In this document: positions 35,078-43,652 of the stretch, in pieces
Layout of the letters: every line of letters begins with the position of its first letter
Numbering within the stretch: the stretch's first letter is position 1
Origin: DSVQ01 sp964484765
GTDB lineage: Bacteria > Planctomycetota > Planctomycetia > Planctomycetales > Planctomycetaceae
Assembly: GCA_964484765.1 (NCBI GenBank)
Contig: CAZAGI010000037.1
Location: 9,656-73,655, forward strand
Reading direction: 5' to 3'
DNA length: 64,000 bases
Made by a program: the position numbers and the translations under genes
Notes under the pieces: model-generated
The model's database searches: none
The model's input: the letters and a program-made list of their open reading frames with translations, nothing else
Told to the model about the DNA's origin: nothing

Positions 35078-36177
35078 TCGAATGCCGCGGGGAAATGTTC
35101 CGGCTTGATCTGTTGTTCCGCGGCGCGGCGGCTGGCTTCGATGAGCATCGGCATGTTGCTCACACCGGCCAAATGCGAGAGTTTATCGACCTCCGATAGG
35201 GAGAGGGTCATCCCCAATAGCGCGAGGTCGTGCTGGGCTAAGACGAGATCGTACCGCAGATAGTGCAAGATGGGTTCGGACGCCAACAAGTCGTGACGCA
35301 GGTCGCCGATCTCGCAATCGATCTGAATCGCCGTCGGACTATTCGATAGCGTTTGCAGCAGCAACTGGACTTGCAGGCTGGCGTCGTCGATCAACATCCG
35401 CGGAACCGTGCGGGCCCAATCCAGCAGCCAGAATCGCGATAAACGCCGCGGCAGCATGCGCCACACGCGGCGTCCCGTGCCGATGGAAGTCAACAGCAGC
35501 CGGTCTTCGCCTTTGGCCCAGTGAAAGGGAAAACCGTGCAAAAGCGCCACCAAAAGCGTCTGCCACGCCGGATTGTTCGCCATGCTCACCGCGCCGTCGA
35601 TGAAGGCGGCCTCTTCCAGATTTCCCACCTGCAACAGTTGCGGCACGAACAGAGTGGGAGCGGCGGTGCTGGCGCGGACCGCGTCCTTCAACAGAATCTG
35701 CCGGTTCATCTCATAAAACATGCCTTCCGGATGATTCAACAATGGCCACAGGCTATTGGTGTCGGCTCGTTTCAGCATCAGGCACAAACCGGTTCTGAGC
35801 GCCGCGTCACCCAGTGTCAGTTGTTCAAAGGCCCGTGCCAGTTCTTCGGCCAAGGGGCGCTCGTCGTAAACCGCGAGCCAGTGATTCCAGCGGCGGCGGC
35901 CAAACACACGGCCGGCCAATTGGCGGTAAGCGACGCGGACTTCATCGACGGTAAGTCCGAGGGCCAGGCAGGTGGCAATGATGGCCCCCGTGCTGGTCCC
36001 GCTGATCAGGTCGAAATAATCGCACAGTCGAAAATCGCTTCGTCCTGAGCGATCCCGGAGGATCGTTTCGATGCGCGCGAGAAACTCAAGTGAAACCACG
36101 CCGCGCACGCCGCCGCCGTCGAGCGTCAAGATCCGTTTGGGCGACGAACTTTTCAGACGTTGCAGTAGGCTTGTCAT
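35074..36177 (-). CDS. Patatin-like phospholipase
   Basis: 367 residues. The catalytic Ser-Asp dyad is intact: an oxyanion loop DGGGVRG at 20-26, the nucleophile Ser62 in GTSTG, and Asp194 in IDGA. The fold occupies about residues 14-290. No transmembrane segment or signal peptide is seen, so it is probably cytosolic and acts on membrane lipids. Patatins of this size serve as CBASS effectors, but no CD-NTase or other CBASS gene is adjacent. The gene is convergent with the SLOG pair. Confidence 0.93.
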   Translation of the reverse strand: MTSLLQRLKSSSPKRILTLDGGGVRGVVSLEFLARIETILRDRSGRSDFRLCDYFDLISGTSTGAIIATCLALGLTVDEVRVAYRQLAGRVFGRRRWNHWLAVYDERPLAEELARAFEQLTLGDAALRTGLCLMLKRADTNSLWPLLNHPEGMFYEMNRQILLKDAVRASTAAPTLFVPQLLQVGNLEEAAFIDGAVSMANNPAWQTLLVALLHGFPFHWAKGEDRLLLTSIGTGRRVWRMLPRRLSRFWLLDWARTVPRMLIDDASLQVQLLLQTLSNSPTAIQIDCEIGDLRHDLLASEPILHYLRYDLVLAQHDLALLGMTLSLSEVDKLSHLAGVSNMPMLIEASRRAAEQQIKPEHFPAAFD

Positions 36178-36237
36178 GTGTCCGTCAAGTCTCCATGATG
36201 CGACCGTACCCGTCAGCCTTCCGGGAAGCCGACCATC

Positions 36238-37353
36238 ATGTTGTGTCTCAGTTGCGCAACTTATCCGTTGGAACCGTGCAACTACAAGGGACAGCAGGTC
36301 GAGGTCTGTCCACGGTGCGGCGGACTCTGGTGCGAGACCGGTTGTTGGTCGAACGAATTCACGGAAGAGCCGTTATTCGAGGAGCCGCCTTCCACCGGCA
36401 AAGCTTCCGCGCGATCCTGCGTGCGCTGTCAATCGCCGCTCGCCATTGTATCCGTCTACGAAGTCGAAGGTTTGCAACTGGAGCGGTGCGGCAGTTGTCG
36501 AGGCGTCTGGTTCGACCGCGGAGAATGGGAAAAACTGAGTTCGATCCAGGTCTGGAAGAGTCAACTGGAGACGCTGGAGCGCCCGCCGAACTGGACGGAA
36601 TGGTTCTTTCAACAGTGTTTGCGTTTGCCGGTCGAGTTCAACATCCGGCCGCGCAGCACTCCGTGGATGACATTATTGATCATCGTGGTGTGCACATTAT
36701 TGAATCTGCTCGCCATGGATCCGGTTTGGGATGAAAAACTGATGGCGTATGCCGTCGACGGGCATCAGTCATTGACGCCCTCCGGTTGCCTGAACCTGAT
36801 CACTTATCAGTTCCTGCACGCCGGTTGGTTCCATCTGCTGCCGAATATGTATCTGCTCTATGTGCTCGGGGACAATGTCGAAGACGTCATGGGGTCGATG
36901 ATGTATCTGCTGTTCTATCTCACTTGCGGTGTTGCGGCAGCAGTCGCGCAAATTCTGTGTGCCGAGCAGTTTGGACCGCAGATGCCGCTCGTCGGTGCCA
37001 GCGGTTCGATTTCCGGGGTGATTGCGGCTTATGTCGTTCTCTATCGCCGCTCGCAATTGACGTTTGTCTGGTTTTTCTGGCAATACAAGCTGCCCGCCGT
37101 GGTCTGGATCGCGGTCTGGTTGATCATGCAGATCGTCGTCATTGCGCTGGACCCAAGCAGCCAAATTACGGGAGTGGCGATGTGGGCACATGTCGGCGGC
37201 TTCTTGGCCGGCCTCATCTTGATCTTGCCGTGCCGACGCCGTTTGATCGCCTCGCACACCTTGCTGGATTTGCTCGATCATTACAAAATGCGAGTCCCCC
37301 CGGTCAGGTCGACCATCGCCGCTGCCGGGGACAAATCGTCATCGGCGACATAG
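36238..37353 (+). CDS. Rhomboid protease with two N-terminal TFIIB-type zinc ribbons
   Basis: 371 residues. Two zinc ribbons of the zf-TFIIB kind come first: cysteines 3/6/24/27 and 61/64/84/87, each followed by the GGLW or GVWFDRGE signature. The rhomboid domain follows (about 140-340) with about six or seven membrane helices. It has the catalytic Ser in GASGS (residue 254), His317 in HVGGFLAG and the oxyanion-side Asn202 after HAGWFHLL. It should cleave transmembrane segments within the membrane. It lies 145 bases upstream of the RpoC-like gene on the same strand, so a functional link is possible but not shown. Confidence 0.93.
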   Translation: MLCLSCATYPLEPCNYKGQQVEVCPRCGGLWCETGCWSNEFTEEPLFEEPPSTGKASARSCVRCQSPLAIVSVYEVEGLQLERCGSCRGVWFDRGEWEKLSSIQVWKSQLETLERPPNWTEWFFQQCLRLPVEFNIRPRSTPWMTLLIIVVCTLLNLLAMDPVWDEKLMAYAVDGHQSLTPSGCLNLITYQFLHAGWFHLLPNMYLLYVLGDNVEDVMGSMMYLLFYLTCGVAAAVAQILCAEQFGPQMPLVGASGSISGVIAAYVVLYRRSQLTFVWFFWQYKLPAVVWIAVWLIMQIVVIALDPSSQITGVAMWAHVGGFLAGLILILPCRRRLIASHTLLDLLDHYKMRVPPVRSTIAAAGDKSSSAT

Positions 37354-37498
37354 GCTTGTCGCGGCAATCGCATCGGACGATGAGCACGTGTCTGGACGCG
37401 GCTGATGGTTAAGGCAGAATAGTGTGGATGATTTTACGACCACCACTGCATGATACTACCTTCACAGGCGACGGCGAACAGACCGTGTTACTCCCATC

Positions 37499-40400
37499 AT
37501 GACCGACATTCCCCGCCCCCTCGACCAATCCCCGCTGGGTTCCGTCCGCATTTCGCCGGCCAGTCCTCTCGATATTCGCTGTTGGTCGTATGGCGGCATC
37601 AAGACCGTGAAGTTGTTCGACTCGGAACAGTCGACCTTCCATGAAGAAGGCCTCTTTTCCGATCGCATCTTCGGCCCCTTGCGCCCGGAAGGCGACCGAC
37701 CCGGGCGATTCCAGCGGTACGGGCATCTGGAACTATCAGTGCCGGTGCTCCATCCCTGGTTTTCCGGTCATGACGATGCGCCGCTGGAACTACTGCTCGG
37801 GCTGTCGCATGCGGAGGTGCAGCGCATCGTCAACTACCAGACAAGGGTCGTCATTGATCGCAGCGTCCGCCAGCCGACGTTCGAGCGCGTGGAACTGACG
37901 GAATCGGAGCAATTTCAGGCCGCCTTGAATTTCGATCTCAGTAACGAGACCGGTGCCATCGCGATCGGCGAAATGCTGGCCCTGCTCGACTATGCCGCGC
38001 TTTACGAAACGCTGAAGGAACGCTTGGCCCACACCGACCGGCAATTGGCGTTCGCTGAGCGACATCGACTGACAGAACGAATCAAACTGGTGCGTGCGGT
38101 CGTGGAAAAGCGGCTGGTACCCGTCGGGTTTGTGATCGAAGCGCTGCCCGTGCTCCCTGCGGGATTCCGTTGGTTGGCACTCACTCCGGACGGAAAAGTC
38201 AAAACCGATTGGCTGACTGCGGCGTATCGGCGGATCGTTCGCGATTTGGCCGGACACCGAGCGGCAGTGGACGCTTTTGGCGAAACTCCACCTCAGCTCT
38301 CTCTTGGCTTGCATGAGGTTCGCCTTTGGGAACGGATCGTTCGTGGCGAAGTCGCGTGGTTGATGAAGAAATTGCTGTCCCGTGGCAGTCCCATCCGCGG
38401 CTCTCGTCGACGCGAGTCAATGTCCCGGCTGACCTGGGGGCTGTCGGGAAAAGCGATTTGCTGGCCGATCGTTCCCGACCCCAGCCTCCGGTTCCATGAG
38501 TGCGGCCTGCCCACCGTGGAATTCATCAAGCAGTTCTATCCTCTGAAATCCGGCACCGACACCGGCAGCGCGACGGGAATGAGGCCGGTCTTGCCGCCGG
38601 TGCTGTGTGGCTTCGTTCCCGCCGTCGGTCCTGACGATTTGAGCGTGCTCTACCCGCGCTGGTCGGAGGAACGGGCGATTCGCGTCCATCCGCTGGTGAT
38701 CAGCGCTGCGGGAAGAAATCGCACCGATTCGTTATACCGATTTCACATGTTGCGCACGCCGTGGACGCAGCGCGACGGCGATGCGCTCAGTCCTTCCGGC
38801 AACCGGTTGCCAAAACCGACCAGCCGCGGAAGACTGCCGCTGGAATTGACTGTGGGCTGCACGCGGGCCAGTCAGCAGCCGACGAATTTTCGCACCGTCC
38901 GCGATGAATGGATGAAACTGGCGTGCGACTTCTGGCAAGATCACCCCGTGTTTCGCGATCTGAACGAGGTCGTGAGTGCCTGGGAACGCGGTCTGATCAA
39001 GTTGCACCAAATCATCGCGGTGAATCTGCCGCCGACACGGCGACCGCCCGCCGGCAATCCGAACCTGTTCGCGAACCGCCGCTGGTGTACGACGACGGGG
39101 CGGGCTTTGCTGAATGCGATGTTGCCTGACGAAATGCCGATCAGCGACGAGGTGTTCTCGGAGCCCGTGATTCTGAATCTGCTGGAGCAAATCCGGACGC
39201 AGATCGGACCGATGCGTTCCGCAAAGCTGGCTGAAGATTTGATGGAATTCGCCTGCCAGACACTGACGCAAGGCGGCTGCAGCTTTTCCATGAGTGACCT
39301 CGGCCTCCCCGAGGGATTGGCACGTCTGCAGGAACAAACCGATCGGGATCTGCAACGCGCGCTGAAAACCTATGATCGAGGCTTAATCACCTCGACCGAA
39401 CTCTACTACAAGAAGGTCGACATTATTCAGGCATTGGTCCACAACGCTGATCAGGCGCTTGGCAAGCATCTGGAATTGCTGGAAGCGTCCGAATCGCTGT
39501 TGTTGCCGTTGTGTGAGGGAGGGGGTATCTCCTTCAAAGCGGTGCAAGCGCTGTCTGGCGTGATCGGCTACATCGTCGGACCGAGGCCCGCCTGCACCCA
39601 GTCGCCAGTCCGATCCAATTTCCACTCGGGCCTGCGAATTCAAGACTATTTCTGGAAGGCCGCCTCGGCAAGAAAGGAAACAATTATCCGCCAACGGCAA
39701 CAGCGTACTGCTCATGCGCTTCGGCAGAAACTCATCCAACTGATGAGAAATCTCGTTGTCACCGAGCACGATTGCGGTACACACGCCGGCGTGGAAATTC
39801 GAAGGTGGAAACTCCCCGACAAGGAACTGCCGACAGCGTATCTGGCGAGAACGTTCCGCGGTCGCACCAGTCTCGAAACGATCCGCAGCCCGGTCGATGG
39901 ATCGCTGCTGATTTCGATCGGGGAATGCATCACCGCAGAGATCGCGGAACAGTTGGCTGCGGCTGGCGTCGTCCGGATGAAAGTGCGTCATCCGTTGACG
40001 TGTGAAGCGCGGTCGGGTGTCTGCTCCCGATGTTACGGGGCAGCCCAACCGGCAGAGGTGGGTGCAACCGTTGGAATTCAGGCTGCCTTCCAGGCAGGTG
40101 AAGTCCTTGACGAACTCCCGTTGAAGAGTCTGCAAACGACCACTACTCGTGAATATCCGTCTGAGTCCGCTGTAACCGAATCTTCGGGTGTCGTTTCGTT
40201 GAAAGGAATGCAACTGACGATCGACGAGGAGGGCACACGGATCGCTCTGTCGTCGATCGGGACGATCGAATTGCTCAGCGAAACGGGTTCCCCCATCGAA
40301 CGATACGATGTTCCGCACGGAGCCATCATTCCGGTCGCGGCCGGTGATCGCGTTCATGCCGGGAAGGAGCTGGCTTACTGGAACTTCGGTCACCGACGGA

Positions 40401-41473
40401 TTTATTCCCGCCGTGATGGTCGCGTTCGGATTACGCCCAATTCTTCGGAGCCATGCTGGAGCATGCTCGATGTCCTTGACGATTCCGGCTCCGCGGTGGA
40501 TGGGTGCCTGCTTCCGCCGGAGAGTACCATCCACGTCCGGCACGGCCAAACCGTTGGGCCGGGGACATTGCTGGCCAATGTACCTTATGCCGAACCGTTG
40601 CGGGAACGGGTGCCGACGCAGGATTTGCTGGAAGTTCGCAGGATTCTGCAGTTGCGTCCGTGTCGACGCTCCGCTGTGCTCGCCAAAGCTGATGGCCGGG
40701 TTGTCCTGAAGTTGGATGATCACACTCAGATCTGCGAAATTCAGATTCATCCATCGCGCGGCGAACCTGTTTCGCACTTCGCTGCTGTTGCGGCAACTCC
40801 GCGAATTCTGATCCGCACCGGTGATGTCGTTTGTGCGGGCGACCGATTGACCGATGGCAAGATCGATCATCACGACCAGAATCGGCTGTGGGGCCCGCTT
40901 CCTGTGTTTGATCGAATCCTGGACGATTTACGGCCTTGCATTGAGCAGATCGCGGTGGCGCGCCGCATCGGTGAGCGGCCTTGGGAACTGATCGTCGCTC
41001 AATTGCTGCGCTGGGTGACGATCTGTGCGCCCGGCGATTCGCAATTGGAAACGGGCCAGGAACTGCCCCGTAACCGCGTGATGGCCATCAACAATCAACT
41101 GCGAACGCAAGTGACGATTCCTCCAGATTCGTTCTTTTCTTTGAACTTACCGATAGGAACCATCACTCCGGCAGAATTCCAGGAGTTGAAACAGGAGTGG
41201 AGCAAACGCGATCCCAAACTACCGCTGCTCAAATCCGAACAGGCATGGCCGGCGGGATGGACGCCGACCATGCTCGGATTGCCAGCGGCCGTGGAACGGT
41301 CCACCAGCGCGCTGACGAGCGGGGGCGTTTCACCGACGCAGTCGGCGCTGGTACGTGCCGCGCTGGAAGGTCGGCTTGAGGAATTCTCCGGCGTGATGGA
41401 TGCGGAACTGATGGACCACCCCATCCATGCGGGAACAGCGCTGGAGACGATGATGGAACCGCACGAAGAATGA
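37499..41473 (+). CDS. Catalytically dead RNA polymerase beta' (RpoC) paralogue
   Basis: 1324 residues, near the length of true RpoC. Homology runs end to end: SPLDIRCWSYG (22-32) and GLFSDRIFGP (51-60) at the N-terminus, RFHECGLPTVEF (331-342), RAIRVHPLVISAA (392-404), RGLITSTELYYKKVDI (627-642), NLVVTEHDCGTHAG (751-764), GVCSRCYG (840-847), and the closing region from TMLG (1257) to about 1313. The NADFDGD magnesium motif that should follow HPLV is replaced by GRNRTDS, so all three catalytic aspartates are lost. The zinc-finger-1 cysteines are deleted between 60 and 75, while zinc finger 2 (Cys759, Cys835, Cys842, Cys845) is kept. The trigger-loop core after GIQAAFQAGE is rewritten. No rpoB gene is adjacent. 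It heads the TIR/MoxR/VWA array and is probably a structural mimic. Confidence 0.92.
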   Translation: MTDIPRPLDQSPLGSVRISPASPLDIRCWSYGGIKTVKLFDSEQSTFHEEGLFSDRIFGPLRPEGDRPGRFQRYGHLELSVPVLHPWFSGHDDAPLELLLGLSHAEVQRIVNYQTRVVIDRSVRQPTFERVELTESEQFQAALNFDLSNETGAIAIGEMLALLDYAALYETLKERLAHTDRQLAFAERHRLTERIKLVRAVVEKRLVPVGFVIEALPVLPAGFRWLALTPDGKVKTDWLTAAYRRIVRDLAGHRAAVDAFGETPPQLSLGLHEVRLWERIVRGEVAWLMKKLLSRGSPIRGSRRRESMSRLTWGLSGKAICWPIVPDPSLRFHECGLPTVEFIKQFYPLKSGTDTGSATGMRPVLPPVLCGFVPAVGPDDLSVLYPRWSEERAIRVHPLVISAAGRNRTDSLYRFHMLRTPWTQRDGDALSPSGNRLPKPTSRGRLPLELTVGCTRASQQPTNFRTVRDEWMKLACDFWQDHPVFRDLNEVVSAWERGLIKLHQIIAVNLPPTRRPPAGNPNLFANRRWCTTTGRALLNAMLPDEMPISDEVFSEPVILNLLEQIRTQIGPMRSAKLAEDLMEFACQTLTQGGCSFSMSDLGLPEGLARLQEQTDRDLQRALKTYDRGLITSTELYYKKVDIIQALVHNADQALGKHLELLEASESLLLPLCEGGGISFKAVQALSGVIGYIVGPRPACTQSPVRSNFHSGLRIQDYFWKAASARKETIIRQRQQRTAHALRQKLIQLMRNLVVTEHDCGTHAGVEIRRWKLPDKELPTAYLARTFRGRTSLETIRSPVDGSLLISIGECITAEIAEQLAAAGVVRMKVRHPLTCEARSGVCSRCYGAAQPAEVGATVGIQAAFQAGEVLDELPLKSLQTTTTREYPSESAVTESSGVVSLKGMQLTIDEEGTRIALSSIGTIELLSETGSPIERYDVPHGAIIPVAAGDRVHAGKELAYWNFGHRRIYSRRDGRVRITPNSSEPCWSMLDVLDDSGSAVDGCLLPPESTIHVRHGQTVGPGTLLANVPYAEPLRERVPTQDLLEVRRILQLRPCRRSAVLAKADGRVVLKLDDHTQICEIQIHPSRGEPVSHFAAVAATPRILIRTGDVVCAGDRLTDGKIDHHDQNRLWGPLPVFDRILDDLRPCIEQIAVARRIGERPWELIVAQLLRWVTICAPGDSQLETGQELPRNRVMAINNQLRTQVTIPPDSFFSLNLPIGTITPAEFQELKQEWSKRDPKLPLLKSEQAWPAGWTPTMLGLPAAVERSTSALTSGGVSPTQSALVRAALEGRLEEFSGVMDAELMDHPIHAGTALETMMEPHEE

Positions 41474-41540
41474 CGTTCCCCACCCCCTTGCTCGCCTGTT
41501 CAGCATGATGCATAATTGATGCGTCCCGAGGAGACATGTC

Positions 41541-43589
41541 GTGGCGGACAGCGAACGGCCTGAGAAAACGATTGACGTTTTCATCAGCTATTCCCGGCGC
41601 GACAAGGCCGTTGCCGACCGGGTCTATCAGAAGGTGACGCAACGGGGATTGTCGGCGTTCTACGACACGCGCAGCATCGACGTCGGGGAGAATTGGCGCG
41701 AAGAGCTCTATAACGCGATCATCGTTTCCCGCACGATGATCCCTCTCATCTCGCGTAATTCGCTCGATTCCAGCATGGTGAAACTGGAAATCAACAAGGC
41801 GCTGAATTACGGAATCCAGATCTGTCCTGTCCTGATCGGCAAAGTTGATCGCTACTCCAAACTCTGTCGTTTTGTCGACGAGTATCACTGGCTGGAATCG
41901 AACGAACCGCCGACCGATCAGGAACTCGACCTGCTCGTCGAAGGAGTGGCAGCCTTTGTCAGCGTCGACCGGAAAATGCCGCAGATCGCGCTCCTCGCTC
42001 CGAAAGGCGGCGCGACGTTCCGGCCGGGCGACACCTGCCGGCTTGCGTGGGAGATTTCGGCTGTCGCCGACACGGAGATCCGACAGATCGGGATGGAACT
42101 GCTGCAGAACGGGCTTTCGGTCTATGCATTTCCCGGGAAGGATTCTCCATGGGCGGGCAGCGTGCGAGAATGCGACTGGACCGTGCCGTCGAGCATCCCC
42201 GCCGGCAAGTTCACCCTGCGGATGCACGCGATCAGCAATCTGGGCCATGTCGCATCGTGCGAAACCGATGCGCCGATCGTCATCGAATCCCGCGTGCCGC
42301 AGACCGTTGAAGAAGTACTCCCCCCTGAGGTGCCGGCGGCGCAGACGGAGGAGCTGAAAGCGGCCGAACCTTCGGTGGCAGTTGTCGAGAAACCACAGCC
42401 CGTCGAAGCACCAGTCCTTGCATCGCTGCAGGTACGGGAGCCGTCACCCCACACCCGGTGGACGCGCGAAGGAATCCGTCTGGTTCATGTCGAGCTGACC
42501 GCAGCCGACAAGCACGGGCTGATGGTGGAGCTTGTTTCGCCGAGCAACCCGCCGCGCACGGTCGTCACGCTGAACGAACTGGAGTTGCGTGGAAAAATCA
42601 GCCCCTCCGGCGATGGGCGGTCCGCGATGATTCCCGTCACAATTCCGATTTCGCAGCCATTCGGCAAGTGCGTGCTGCGCACTTCGCTGACGACGGCTAC
42701 GGGCGGGCCGGTCTCTCCGGTCGAAGTGCCGATCGAGGTCATTCCGTCCGCCGTTTCCAGCCGTGTATCGGATTTCGAGCAGGAAGAGTGCATCGGCACG
42801 GGCGTCAGCTTCGCGGCGCTGTGCGCGGTCCTCGCGGTCGGCGGGCTGCTGCTGCAGCAATGCTACCCCGTGGTGAAAAACGCCGAGTGGAAGCAACTCG
42901 ATGTCTCGGAATTCTGCTGGCAACTGGCGGAGGCGGCGGGGGCCATCCTCTGGCAGAACCTGTTCATCGTTCCGTTGACGGCAGTCATCGGCGGTGTATT
43001 GATTGCCGAAGGCTGGATGATCTGGAAGGGAAACGTGTGCCGCTGGCTGGGAGGCCTGATGATCGGCATCGGCTGGGGCGGCGGGGTCGGTCTGGGGCTG
43101 AGCATTCTGAACTCCGAAGGGCCCAAACCCCCTGTAAAATTATCTTGGACTTATAACTGGGCCAGACCGAGCAACTCGGATGTGGAGGATTTGTCGCCGA
43201 CGAAACCGTCCCGGCGGCTGGGGCTCGACAAGAACGACCCGAATCCCGGACCGAGATCGCTGAAGGTGTTTCAGGAAGGTGGAAAGTTGGCAGAGGAAGC
43301 GGTTAAACCGTCGCCCGATGAAGAATCGACTCCCCCGCCAGCGATTGTCCAGCCGACGCCGCTAGAGACCACTCCCGATGAAGTGGAACGAAGAGTGGAT
43401 GCTGCCAAAGACCTCAACCATACCTTGGACAAGTTGAACAAAGCTGCCTGGGACGCGGAAGACGCGCAGTTCACAGAAGAGAGCAAGGTCTGGCACAAGG
43501 CCACGGACAAATTGAATCTTTCGTATTTGTTCTGGTGCGCGCTGATTGGTGCCGCGATCGGCTTGGTCAGCCCATTGCTCGAAGAATAG
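41541..43589 (+). CDS. TIR-domain membrane protein with Ig-like region
   Basis: 682 residues, GTG start with a GAGGAG site, 67 bases after the RpoC-like gene. TIR domain (about 10-130) starts IDVFISYSRRDKAVA; the putative NADase glutamate is Glu83 in KLEINKAL. A beta-sandwich resembling Kre9/Ig-like domains follows (about 147-250, with ATFRPGDTCRLAW), then a Pro/Glu linker and a second beta region (about 305-402). Three hydrophobic helices lie at about 420-440, 470-492 and 500-523, with a fourth near the C-terminus (about 660-678). TIR domains in bacterial immunity cleave NAD+ once activated. This may be the membrane-linked effector or signal arm of the array. Confidence 0.9.
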   Translation: MADSERPEKTIDVFISYSRRDKAVADRVYQKVTQRGLSAFYDTRSIDVGENWREELYNAIIVSRTMIPLISRNSLDSSMVKLEINKALNYGIQICPVLIGKVDRYSKLCRFVDEYHWLESNEPPTDQELDLLVEGVAAFVSVDRKMPQIALLAPKGGATFRPGDTCRLAWEISAVADTEIRQIGMELLQNGLSVYAFPGKDSPWAGSVRECDWTVPSSIPAGKFTLRMHAISNLGHVASCETDAPIVIESRVPQTVEEVLPPEVPAAQTEELKAAEPSVAVVEKPQPVEAPVLASLQVREPSPHTRWTREGIRLVHVELTAADKHGLMVELVSPSNPPRTVVTLNELELRGKISPSGDGRSAMIPVTIPISQPFGKCVLRTSLTTATGGPVSPVEVPIEVIPSAVSSRVSDFEQEECIGTGVSFAALCAVLAVGGLLLQQCYPVVKNAEWKQLDVSEFCWQLAEAAGAILWQNLFIVPLTAVIGGVLIAEGWMIWKGNVCRWLGGLMIGIGWGGGVGLGLSILNSEGPKPPVKLSWTYNWARPSNSDVEDLSPTKPSRRLGLDKNDPNPGPRSLKVFQEGGKLAEEAVKPSPDEESTPPPAIVQPTPLETTPDEVERRVDAAKDLNHTLDKLNKAAWDAEDAQFTEESKVWHKATDKLNLSYLFWCALIGAAIGLVSPLLEE

Positions 43590-43652
43590 CCCGGCCCGTG
43601 TTACCTTGTTACTGGTGACGAGACGAAGAACCTGAGTAGGGCCTGCGACTCG

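Noticed and set aside
35074..36177. Patatin gene as a CBASS effector
   Set aside because: No CD-NTase, HORMA/TRIP13 or ubiquitin-transfer genes are adjacent, so there is no support for a CBASS operon.
39383..40873. A 496-codon minus-strand open frame opposite the RpoC-like gene
   Set aside because: The plus-strand frame shows continuous RpoC homology through this stretch; the antisense product is Arg/Ala-rich and matches nothing.
37499..41473. Reading the RpoC-like gene as the ordinary rpoC
   Set aside because: The catalytic aspartates, zinc finger 1 and trigger loop are missing, and rpoB and ribosomal-protein genes that normally precede rpoC are absent.
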